In this document: piece by piece, positions 36,101 to 46,742 of the stretch
Numbering within the stretch: position 1 is the first letter of the stretch
Layout: the number at the start of each line of letters is the position of its first letter
Assembly (NCBI GenBank): GCA_022578605.1
Contig: MU394125.1
Location: 124,001-188,000, forward strand
Length of the DNA: 64,000 bases
Source of the DNA: Camillea tinctor
Taxonomy: Eukaryota; Ascomycota; Sordariomycetes; Xylariales; Xylariaceae
Direction of reading: 5' to 3'
Program-made: the position numbers and the translations under genes
The notes under the pieces: model-generated
Databases searched by the model: none
What the model was told of the DNA's origin: nothing
Seen by the model: the letters and a program-made list of their open reading frames with translations, nothing else

Positions 36101-39100
36101 CTGCTAGCAGTCATGACCTTAAAATTACCATCAAGCAAGATCCGGTTGTGCTTGCTGAGGTTGCAGACTTGCTTGTAAAGGATGAAGCCGCACAACTGAA
36201 CGAGTTGCGCCAAAAGCTACCTTCGTCTCCTTCACCACAGCTAGAGCAGCAGCCAGATACCGAACGGTCCCCATCATTCCACATCAATCTAGCCATGTTC
36301 CTAGATTCATACATTATCACAGTACCCCTCTTACGATCCATCACGTACACCATATCAGGTGTTGTTGCTCGAGCCACGATGGCCGCAAACTTGGGCAAGG
36401 AGATCATTTTCAATTTTGATATCAAGGAGAACTCACATGATATCCAAATCAAACTCAATAGTGTTCCGCGAAGCATTTCGTTACTACAGATCCCACCTAC
36501 TAATGGGCGTATAATTAGCCACATGGCACCAGGGGAACACTCGATCACTGTCTTTGTTTCCGTCGAGCCTGTAAGGCTGGATGCTTCGGCCGTGTACAGT
36601 TTGCTGGCTGCTCTAAACAGACCTGAAATTTCAAATGCAATCGATGATTTCCAGCAGCAGCTAAAGATCATACAAGAGCATGTGGATGAAGTTTTGGGCT
36701 CTCCTGAATCAGCCAAACCACAATCACCAAAGCCTAGCCTTACTAAGACGATATATGATGTCCATAGTACACTTGCTGGGGTCAGAATATTCGGAAATGC
36801 GCCAATCAAATCAGACACTGAATCACTGGCGCACTTGTCCTTCTGTTTTGACCGGGTTCATCTCCAGCTTGCAAATAAGATAGATGGAGGTCCCATCTTG
36901 GAGAATCCAGAAGTTCACATCAACTTGCGTGAAATCAGCTTCGATATTGCGAAGGGCTCTGTCGATGAGATGAAGTCCTGTGGAAACCTTACATTTGGTG
37001 CTCTGATTACTGCTGCGACAAGAGAAGCCGAAGACGGGACGGAATTGAGGTCCTTCGACTTTAAATCCGACGCATTCGAATTGAACCTCTCGCCAGACAC
37101 GGTTTCTACCTTCGTGGACGTGATCGGCTACATGGGAGACAAGATCAAAGATCTGGATACATCACGCGAACTGGAGTACATACGAAAGCTTAGGCAATCT
37201 AGGCCACGAATAGCGATCAACGACGAAGAACAAGAAAATGAGAGCGACATATTCGATTCTTTCCTAGCATCATTCATGTACTCCTTCGAGATACGTAATA
37301 TACAGGTTTGCTGGCTTGTCTCGAGTAGCTCAGAACAAGTTTCTGAAGGCCAGGAAGATCTTGTTCTTTCATTCCGCCGGATTGAATTCGCTAAACGGAA
37401 GAAAAATACTGCGAAGTTCACTATTGAAGCGTTCCAGCTACAAATGGTCCGGCCACTACAGATAGGCCAACCTAATCACGACAGGATCAGACGATCATCT
37501 AATTCCGCCCTTTTGCCAGAAATGATTTTTAATATCGCTTTTATTTCCACCCCAGATGCCCGACGCCTTGCCTTCCAAACGGTAGGGAAGTCGTTGGATC
37601 TTCGTTTAACATCTTCCTTTATTGTCCCAGCCGCCCACCTTCAAGATTCTATCACTCTGTCTCTCAAGAATGTCCAACGTGCTACAGAACACTGGACACC
37701 GATAGTTCCCCCCGATAAGAAGAACGAAACCCCTACCGAGAAAGTGAAGGTCGTGGAAACTAAGCGGTCATTATTTGGAAGCCGGAGACTTGAGTCACTA
37801 CTAATCGACGCCGATTTCGCTGGTGCTGTTGTGCATCTGTCTAGCAAGAAGACGACAGACCCATCGGAGGCTGCGTTTAAAAACAATCGCCCTGCACTAG
37901 CAGGTAAATATGGGCAGTTTAATCCCGATGAGGCTGGCAATAGCACCGTTTTGCGTGCCCCTGGCCTGGCCTGGAAGGTAGAGTATAGGGATGATGGTAG
38001 GGAAGATCCAAATCTATTCGGAGAAATCAAAATTGCCCCGTCGCGCAATACCATCTATCCATCCGTTGTTCCTCTCCTAATTGATATCAGTTCGAGTATC
38101 AAGGAGGTTGTGAGTGATAGCGCCCCTGAGTCGCCTACCACACCGCACGCAGAAGGCTTAGGCCAAGCAAAACCTGCAGAGGAAGACAATATCCTAACTG
38201 CAGACCCAAGTGCGGTCCTAGGGCGAATGAAGTTGAATCTCGGATTACGCATCTGCCAACAGGAATTCACTCTGAGCTGCCAGCCTTATGGGCGGGTCGC
38301 TGGTACAGCACGTTTCGATGACATCTATCTTACGATGAATACGGTTCATTCTACCGACTATGGCAATTTCTTTGCCATATCAGGCACCTTCAGCAAGTTC
38401 CACACGTCTGTTCAACATGTATACTCACGGGAATCCACGGGAAGTTTTGATATTGACTCTGTGGTACTTTCTTTGATGAATAGTAAGCACGTTAGCGGTA
38501 CCAGTGGATTATCCGCAATTCTCAAAGTCAGCCCAATGAAAGTCGCGATCAACGCTAGGCAGCTACAGGATTTCCTGCTTTTCAGGGAAATATGGATGCC
38601 GCGGGAGATCCGCCAAGGATCAGCAGCACCAGTGGCAAAGGCAACGACAGAACCAGCTGCACAAAGCCATCTTGTTCAAAGATATCAGCAAGTAGCTGCC
38701 ACAGCGGCCTTCCCGTGGACGGCCACAATTTCTATAAGTGCCTTGGATGTCGCCATCGACCTCGGACAGTCTCTTGGTAAAGCTGAATTTGCCATCACTG
38801 ATTTCTGGGTATCTTCGAAGAAGACATCGGACTGGGAGCAGAACTTGTGCCTTGGATTCGGAAGAGTTGGCGTAGACTGTACGGGTCGCTTGAGCGGTCT
38901 CGTTTCCTTACAAGACTTCAAGCTACGCACGTCCATACAGTGGCCGGAGCGGGAGCAGGCGTTAAACGAGACCCCAAGAATCCAAGCTTCTATCGGCTTC
39001 AGTCAGTTCAGGTTGAAGGCGGCTTTCGATTACCAAGCTTTCCTCGTAGCCGATATTACATCGATGCAGTTCCTCATGTACAATGTCCGACAACATAGCG

Positions 39101-40146
39101 CAGCTTCTGGAGATAGACTGGTTGCTATTCTCGACGGAGAAGCTGTCCAAGTATTTGGCACTACCTCCTCTGCAGCACAAGGTGTCGCTCTGTGGCAGGC
39201 TATCCAAAAGCTCATCCAGGAAAGGAAAGCAAGCTACGAGGCGTCACTCCGTGATATTGAAAAGTTTATGAAGAGGAAGTCGGTGGCAAACCAAGAGTCC
39301 ATCCAGCAGGTGGCCACAAGCAAACCGGATGCCGACGAGACGGTGATGAAATCTCCCATATCCCTCGACACAGACGTCGTAGTTACCCTCAAGGCACTTA
39401 ACCTCGGTGTGTTCCCAAGCACCTTCTCAGACCACCAGGTCTTCAAGCTAGAGGCCCTGAACGCACAAGCACGGTTCGCAGCCAGCATGGCCCAGCGGCG
39501 CATCCACAGCGTCCTGGGTCTGACCCTCGGACAGCTGCGCATCGGCCTCGCAGGGGTCCGCGACGTCGAAGCGCCCAAAGCCGCCAGCGAGCTCTCAGTC
39601 GACGACGTGGTGCGCAGCGCGACGGGCTCGCGCGGCGGCACCATTCTGAAGGTGCCCAAGGTGGAGGCGGTCATGCAGACGTGGCAGACGCCCGAGTCGC
39701 GCAACATACAGTACACGTTCAAGAGCGCGTTCGAAGGCAAAGTCGAGGTCGGCTGGAACTACTCGCGCATCAGCTACATCCGCGGCATGTGGGCGAACCA
39801 CTCCAAAGCGCTGGCGCAGACGTGGGGGCGCGAGCTGCCCACCATGTCGGCCATCAAAGTCACCGGCGTCGAGGACGGCAAGGGAGACGAAGGCGGCGGC
39901 GCGGGCCAGAAGATCACCGCCGAGGTCAATGTCCCCCAGTCCAAGTACGAGTATGAGGCCCTCGAACCCCCCGTCATAGAGACGCCCCAGCTCAGGGACA
40001 TGGGCGAGGCGACGCCGCCGCTCGAGTGGATCGGGTTGCACCGCGATAGGCTGCCGAACCTGACGCACCAGATTGTCATTGTTTCGCTGCTGGAGCTCGC
40101 GGGCGAGGTGGAGGATGCGTATGAGAGGATTTTGGGATCTTCGTAG
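30170..40146 (+). CDS. CSF1: Csf1-type bridge-like lipid transfer protein (about 3200 aa)
   Basis: Csf1 belongs to the repeating beta-groove (BLTP1/Tweek) family of rod-like proteins that carry phospholipids in bulk between membranes at contact sites. The main exon (30558-40146) is open for 9.6 kb without an intron. It begins AIFFLLYFNRVIASVISYAI, the N-terminal membrane anchor, followed by the family signature IQALQVSLLGGRIFFIGLRY and NGHITWSYWLRRVRH. The rest is beta-rich with disordered Ser/Lys insertions, for example at residues 160-230 and 1160-1260, and ends after a C-terminal Csf1 domain. The first coding exon is uncertain. An ATG at 30170 with a GTAAGC donor at 30205 (3207 aa, completing a hydrophobic anchor), or an ATG at 30278 with a GTACGT donor at 30340, both join in frame to the CAG acceptor at 30557. 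The last 750 bases are markedly GC-rich. The family call is firm. Confidence 0.92.
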
Positions 40147-41126
40147 TAGAAGACGAGGATGAGGGGCTGTTGAGGGGGGGGTTGGTGTAAGAGGTATTGT
40201 ATAGAATGGTCTGAAGTGGAAGAAAAGAGAAATATGGGGGGAGAGGGGGAAGAAAAGGGAGGTGGATGAATAGATGGGGAGAGGAGAGCTGGGCTTTTCT
40301 TGTAATGGCGAGGAATAATGGACGTACATTACGTACACACACTTACCTATATTATATTGTTTAGTTTATGGAAAACTGCATGGCTAGGGCGTAATGAATT
40401 GCTTGCCTTGTTAGTGCTATTATTATGAATACTATTCTTATTCCCTTACCACTTCTTCTTTACTTGGTCTCAATCTTTCATATCGTCTTTAATCAAGTAG
40501 CGGGTAGATTGGTTTTAACCCAGATTCTCTCTTTCACAGCCTATCCACCTATTTTTCTTTTCTTCTCCTTTCCTTGCCTAGGTTGAGTAGTTGATTAGTG
40601 GTAGAATCCATACTCTTCTTTGAATAGCAATACCTAGCTAGGATGGTTTACAGCGAAAGGAATGTGTGATGATTTAGGTGAGCAGAGGAGGGCATGCATG
40701 TACAAACCCCCCTTTCCCCACACAACGCGTATCTAAAGCACAATAAGAGATATAGAGAGAATATTTGTATGTGTGTGTTTGTATTTGAGGATATCTACCT
40801 CTAAACTTTCTAAAGTATAGCTATGATACTCCTTGCTCTCAAGCCTAAGAACTACCTATGTTCCGTCAGGTTTGCTAACAGAAAATACCGGCATATCATG
40901 GGTTTCTTCTCTAAATAAGCAATCGGCCAAAAACGCCTCATGTCCCTCTGCTGCTTAATCTATCATTCCACGTTATTAACGTAGGTATGTATTCTCCAGG
41001 AAACCCCTTTCTTTCTCTCTTTTTTCTTTTAAAAGGGGGGATGGGGGGGGCAAATAGCTAAATATCCCTTACTACCTAGCCCCCCCTCCTCCCCTATCAT
41101 CTCCTCTTCTCTTCCGCCACCAACCC
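40147..41126. other. Convergent intergenic region CSF1 / Nudix
   Basis: 980 bases with G-rich and C-rich runs (40178-40260, 41033-41050, 41080-41096) and AT-rich DNA between. No gene is seen; it holds the two 3' untranslated regions. Confidence 0.6.
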
Positions 41127-42199
41127 TCAGGCAGCAGCAGAAGTAGGCACCGGAAGGGGGCGATGCAGCCGCGTGAGGATCTCGAGGTAATCGGGCTCAT
41201 TCTCGGGCGTAACGATGCCGTGGCGAATGAAGAAATCAATCATGACGGACGCGCAGTTGGTCTTGAACTCGCCCCTCAGCAGCGCCTCGCGCACCTGCGC
41301 CACGGACCAGAGGTTGAACTCCTGCACCTCCCCGTCGCGGGGCTTCAGGACGACGTCGGCCGCCACCTCGAGGTCGTAGCAGTACAGCACATCCGGCACC
41401 ACCAGCCCGTGCTCGCCGCCCGACCCCGCCCCGCTGGCGCACACGTAAGTCACGGCCCCGACGGCGCGCGCGTCCCGCTGCACGAGCGCGCGCGGCAGCG
41501 AGGCCTCCTCGTCGGCCTCGTGCACGATGCACGCGAAGGGCGACTCGTGCGCGGCGATCCCGCCCGCCACGCTGGTGTCGAGCTGCCCCGGCCACGTGCG
41601 CATGTGGGCCGCGCGCCGCGGCACCCAGATCTGCAGCTCGTCGGTGGAGGGCGAGCGCGTGTACACCGTCATGTGCGAGCCCCGCGAGGCGATGCCGAAG
41701 AGCGCCACCGACGCCCGGAGCACGCGCACGGGCGACGACCCGCGGGCGCCGAGCACGCGGAAGGCTTCGTCGTAGAGCGGCGGCGCGAGAGAGCTGAATA
41801 CCCCCGCGGCCGCGGCGGCCTTGATGAGTGTGTCGAAGGCGGCGTTGATGGACGCGGGGTCGGGGGACCCGAGGACTTGCACGGTGCGGGGGCGGGACGT
41901 GGGAGGGCTGACCGAGAACGAAGGGGTCCAGGGCATGCGGCTTACCACCGAGGGGAGCATGTACCCGTGAGGACGAGGGTCCTCGGGGAGCAGGAGCTGG
42001 TACAAGACGGTCTCTGGTTCCTCGGCGTAGGGGGTTCTGGAGAGGTCGATGTAGGGGAAGCTTTGGAGGGTTAGTTAACTCGGATTTCTCTCTATATTCT
42101 CTCTCTGTCTCTTGAGAGTCAGTGGCTTGCTTACTTGTCACAGGCCTTGACTAGATCAAGGTAGGTTTTGGCTGCCGTGGTCGTTTCTGGTGGTGACAT
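41127..42199 (-). CDS. Nudix hydrolase, thiamine pyrophosphokinase-related (DUF4743 type)
   Basis: Nudix enzymes hydrolyse nucleoside diphosphates linked to another group. This subtype, with an N-terminal DUF4743 domain, is often annotated as thiamine pyrophosphokinase-related; proven substrates in relatives include oxidised thiamine diphosphate. Two exons are inferred, 42199-42135 and 42060-41127, with a 74-base intron (GTAAGC donor, AACTAACCC branch, AAG acceptor), giving 332 aa. The N-terminal part reads TYLDLVKACDNFPYIDLSRT. The Nudix box is at about residues 188-210: GGIAAHESPFACIVHEADEE, continuing ASL. Against the consensus GX5EX7REUXEEXGU, the Arg is His and the final Gly is Ser; the metal-binding glutamates remain. 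The exon is very GC-rich, which produces long chance frames on other strands. Activity seems likely but the His substitution is unusual. The gene is divergent from eEF2. Confidence 0.88.
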
Positions 42200-42787
42200 C
42201 TTGACCTTGGTTTACAAGCTCCCAAGCTAAGTTAAGTGAAGTATATAGGTTAGTTGGATTAAAGTCAGAACCTATGTTAAGTCGTCGATCGATTCGGTCT
42301 GAGTCACTCCGGTCACTTAAAGAGTAAAGAACTTGAAGAGAAAGGCAGTTTCGTAGTTTTTCTATGTGGTTGAAGGCTTGACTATGATATATCAGGTGGG
42401 TAAGTTGGAGTCATAAAGTAAGAAGATGGTAGATTTTTTTTCTAGGAGAAAAGTGCTCCTTGGGGGTCTCTCTTATATCCATAACTTTTCCCTCTTTATT
42501 CCCTCTCCCTCACTTCAGATGGTTGTTGGTTGTAAGCAGATATGTAGTGTAATATGTATCAAGGCGTTGTGTAGATGATCTGAAGTCATGCCTCGAGTAA
42601 AGTGTAAATACTTAGGTTAGGTTGGATAGTTGTAGTTATCAAAGTGGGGGGTGGATATAGTAGTGTACTACTAGGTAGGTTAGCAGAGCAGGTTAGGTAA
42701 CAAACTGGAACTGGCTGACTGGATAAGAACTGGTCACGCCGAATGAAAGTGCACCAAGGCCTAAGGTCTAGTTAGAAAGGTTATCCT

Positions 42788-42811
42788 GGGTCTCTGGGTC
42801 TCTGGGTCTCT
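42788..42811. repeat. Three tandem copies of GGGTCTCT
   Basis: Exact 8-base unit repeated three times in the promoter region between the Nudix gene and eEF2. Confidence 0.9.
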
Positions 42812-43262
42812 GATAATCATGACCTCAGCCCCTCTCTCCTTCCCCCTCCTCCCCCCACCTTATATGCGTCTATTCAGCTTTTGCCTATTTGATATGCATT
42901 TATACACTATCGTTTAATGATCTGATAAATACCACCTACCTTTCCTTCCTACACTTTTACCTACTACCTATTGTCACAACCTGCTCGACTTTCCAGTTCA
43001 ATCTCTTTTCTTCCCTTTGCTATGAGATTTTGCATAGTAAAACAAGAGCAGAAAATATTCATTCTTAGTTAATCATCGATTCCGATTCCCTGGCAGCATA
43101 TAACCTAGCAGCCTAGGCCACTGCATCTTTTCCGGTAAGTAAAGAAGAATATAGCATCCACCTACATTACATACCTACCCTGCATATGGAATACAATGGG
43201 ACCATAAGCGTGGTTTTCTATTTGCGGGCAGGGTTTTAGCCCTGTCCCACTCTTGATAGCCC

Positions 43263-43281
43263 TTTTTTTTTTTTTTTTTTT
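43263..43281. repeat. T19 homopolymer
   Basis: Nineteen consecutive T about 620 bases upstream of the eEF2 start; on the plus strand such tracts often mark nucleosome-poor promoters. Confidence 0.9.
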
Positions 43282-43901
43282 ACCTCGTTTTCCTCTTTCT
43301 ATATACCTAGGTACTTCTCAGTCCTCCCCCCTCCTACCCTACCTATGAAATCGATTTCTAAGGTCAGCCCCGCAATTTTGTCTCTAGATGTACGAAGGTG
43401 GGGAGAGGGGAAAAGAAGAGAGAGAGAAAAAAAGAAAAAAAAGGCAAGAGTGAAAGTGGATCCACTTTTGCATTGATGGTCACTAAACCCGATATGTACA
43501 AGTTTAGTGGGTAATAAGCTTGCTGCTATAGAGTACAACCCACCTTCAACTTACAAACCCCTCCTTGATCTTTTTTTTTTTGCCCCGAACAAATTTTCCT
43601 TCTTCTCACCACTTCGCAAACAACCTACAGCTGGTCGGTGGTTGCTTGCGATTGCGAATTCCCCTTTCCATAAAACTTACTCTTTTTTTTTTCTTTCTAG
43701 GTTTGTGAACTTCTATCTTTTATCTTGGAAGAGAGAAGAGAGAGAAAAAGAGAGCCGCTGTGTGTTGTGGTGCTCAAGATTCCAAAATCACCCCGCCTTC
43801 TGTGCTTCTTCTTCTCTTCCCTTTTCATCACAATCTTTTTGTGAGGGATCTCATTGCTAAGACTTTTCGTTTAGTAAAGTTTTCGCACCAACACCGCCAA
43901 A

Positions 43902-46742
43902 ATGGTCAAGTAAGTGATCACCATTCTTTTCTTTTCTTTCTATCCTCAATCAATCCATCCATCTATCTATACCCTTCTTGGCATCCTCATCTACGACACA
44001 TGGCGAGACAAAAGAGGAAAAAACAAGAAGAAAATAGAGAAAATATTACAACCCCGCCTCGGAGTTAAGCTCCGTACTACCGCATACATACCCATGATCC
44101 ATAGTCGAGACCATAGCCAAGACCAGAAAATGCTAATACCATGCGCTCCCGAATAGCTTCACGATCGACGAGATCCGGGCGCTTATGGACAAGCCTAGCA
44201 ATGTCCGTAACATGTCCGTCATCGCCCACGTCGACCACGGCAAGTCCACCCTGACCGACTCCCTCCTGGCTAAAGCCGGTATCATTTCCACCGCGAAGGC
44301 TGGTGATGCTCGAGCCACGGATACGAGAGCCGACGAACAGGAGCGTGGTATTACCATCAAGTCTACTGCCATCTCCCTGTACGGTACTCTGCCCAGCCCT
44401 GATGACTTGAAGGATGTCGTTGGCCAGAAGTCCGATGGCACCGACTTCTTGATCAACCTGATCGACTCGCCCGGTCACGTTGATTTCTCTTCCGAAGTCA
44501 CTGCTGCCCTTCGTGTCACCGACGGTGCCCTCGTCGTCGTCGACACCATTGAAGGTGTCTGTGTCCAGACCGAGACTGTCCTGCGACAGGCTCTGTCTGA
44601 GCGTATTAAGCCCGTTGTTGTTATCAACAAGGTCGACCGTGCTCTTCTTGAGCTTCAGGTTTCCAAGGAGGACCTTTACCAGTCCTTCTCGAGAACCATC
44701 GAGTCCGTCAACGTCATCATCTCCACCTACCTTGACAAGTCCCTCGGTGACCTCCAGGTCTACCCCGAGAAGGGTACCGTTGCCTTCGGTTCCGGTCTTC
44801 ACGGCTGGGCCTTCACCATCCGCCAATTCGCCACCCGTTATGCCAAGAAGTTCGGTGTTGACCGCAACAAGATGATGGAGCGTCTGTGGGGAGACAACTA
44901 CTTCAACGCCGCCACCAAGAAGTGGACCAACAAGGGCACCCACGATGGCAAGCAGCTTGAGCGTGCCTTCAACCAGTTCATCCTGGACCCCATCTTCAAG
45001 ATCTTCTCTGCTGTCATGAACTTCAAGAAGGAGGAGGTTGAGACCCTGCTCACCAAGCTCGAGCTCAAGCTCCCCACTGAGGACAAGGACAAGGAGGGCA
45101 AGCAGCTCCTCAAGGCTGTCATGAGAACTTTCCTGCCCGCCGCTGACTCCCTTCTGGAAATGATGATCCTCCATCTTCCCTCTCCCGTCACCGCCCAGAA
45201 GTACCGTGTCGAGACTCTGTACGAGGGTCCCCCCGATGACGAGGCCGCCATTGGTATCCGTGACTGTGACCCCAAGGGTCCCCTCATGCTCTACGTCTCC
45301 AAGATGGTGCCCACCTCCGATAAGGGTCGTTTCTACGCTTTCGGTCGTGTCTTCTCTGGTACCGTCAAGTCGGGTATCAAGGTCCGCATCCAGGGTCCCA
45401 ACTACACCCCTGGCAAGAAGGAGGACCTGTTTGTCAAGGCTATCCAGCGTACCGTTCTGATGATGGGTGGCAAGGTCGAGCCCATCGATGACATGCCTGC
45501 CGGTAACATTGTCGGTCTGGTTGGTATTGACCAGTTCCTGCTCAAGTCTGGTACCCTCACCACCCTTGACACCGCCCACAACCTCAAGGTCATGAAGTTC
45601 TCCGTCTCGCCTGTCGTGCAGCGATCCGTCCAGGTCAAGAACGCCCAGGATCTTCCCAAGCTTGTCGAAGGTCTCAAGCGTCTCTCCAAGTCCGACCCCT
45701 GTGTCCTGACCTTGACTTCCGATTCTGGTGAGCACGTCGTTGCCGGTGCTGGTGAGCTGCACTTGGAAATTTGCCTGAAGGATCTCGAGGAAGACCACGC
45801 CGGTGTTCCTCTCATCTTCTCCGACCCCGTCGTCCAGTACCGTGAGACCGTTATGGGCAAGTCCAGCATGACCGCCCTTTCCAAGTCCCCTAACAAGCAC
45901 AACCGTCTGTACATGGTTGCCGAGCCTATGGATGAGGAACTTGCCCTGGCCATCGAGGCTGGCAAGATCGGACCCCGTGACGACTTCAAGTCCCGTGCCC
46001 GTCTGATGGCCGACGACTTCGGCTGGGATGTCACCGATGCCCGAAAGATCTGGTGTTTCGGTCCCGACACTGTCGGCGCTAACCTGTTGGTTGACCAGAC
46101 CAAGGCTGTGCAGTACCTCAACGAAATCAAGGATTCCGTTGTCTCTGGTTTCCAGTGGGCCACCCGTGAGGGTCCCGTTGCCGAGGAGCCCATGCGCGCT
46201 GTCCGCTTCAACATCCTTGATGTTACCCTACACGCTGATGCCATCCACCGTGGTGGTGGCCAGATCATCCCCACTGCCAGACGTGTTCTGTACGCTGCTA
46301 CGCTGCTGGCCGACCCCGCTCTTATGGAGCCTGTCTTCTTGGTCGAAATCCAGGTGCCCGAGCAGGCCATGGGTGGTGTCTACGGTGTCCTCACCCGACG
46401 AAGAGGTCACGTCTTCAACGAGGAGCAGCGCCCCGGTACCCCTCTGTTCACTATCAAGGCTTACCTGCCCGTCATGGAGTCTTTCGGTTTCAACGGCGAT
46501 CTCCGACAGGCTACCTCTGGCCAGGCCTTCCCCCAGATGGTGTTCGACCACTGGCAACATCTGCCCGGTGGCTCGCCCCTCGACAAGACCTCCAAGGTCG
46601 GACAAACGGTCGAGGCCATGCGCAAGCGCAAGGGTCTCAAGGTCGAGGTTCCCGATGTCAACAACGTGAGTTACTCTTTTACTCCTATTAATTTAGGTAG
46701 TGCTATGCTAACAGAACATTACAGTACTACGACAAGCTATAA
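43902..46742 (+). CDS. EFT2: Translation elongation factor 2 (eEF2)
   Basis: GTPase that drives ribosomal translocation in the cytosol. Three coding exons are inferred: a tiny first exon 43902-43909 (ATGGTCAA), 44157-46665, and a tiny last exon 46725-46742 that encodes YYDKL and the stop. Total 844 aa, the standard fungal length. The first intron is 247 bases with a TGCTAATAC branch; the last is 59 bases. The P-loop AHVDHGKST spans residues 26-34, NKVD follows, and the switch region reads [17 protein letters not shown]. The diphthamide acceptor is His700 in [11 protein letters not shown], so the protein should be modified and would be a target of diphthamide-directed ADP-ribosylating toxins. 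Codon use is extremely biased to C-ending codons, in keeping with very high expression. The pyrimidine-rich leader supports that too. Reading through the last intron would add a spurious tail; YYDKL is the conserved end. Confidence 0.97.

Larger units (their letters stand above)
42200..43901. promoter_or_regulatory. Divergent promoter Nudix / eEF2
   Basis: 1.7 kb. It includes three tandem GGGTCTCT copies (42788-42811), a 19-base T run (43263-43281) and long pyrimidine stretches at 43570-43860, the usual leader of strongly expressed fungal translation genes. CCTAGG palindromes occur near 43110 and 43306. Confidence 0.55.

Noticed and set aside
41163..42074. 303-codon plus-strand frame
   Set aside because: Antisense to the GC-rich Nudix exon, with Arg/Gly/His-rich composition typical of a shadow.
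43507..43860. 117-codon plus-strand frame upstream of eEF2
   Set aside because: Pyrimidine-rich leader DNA reads as Phe/Ser/Leu-rich chance sequence.
44077..45900. 607-codon open frame antisense to eEF2
   Set aside because: It mirrors the extreme C-ending codon bias of eEF2, which removes antisense stops. Composition (Gly/Leu/Asp/Val-rich, repetitive) fits a shadow, and eEF2 itself is certain.
45402..46370. 322-codon open frame antisense to eEF2, another frame
   Set aside because: Same cause; no splice or family support.
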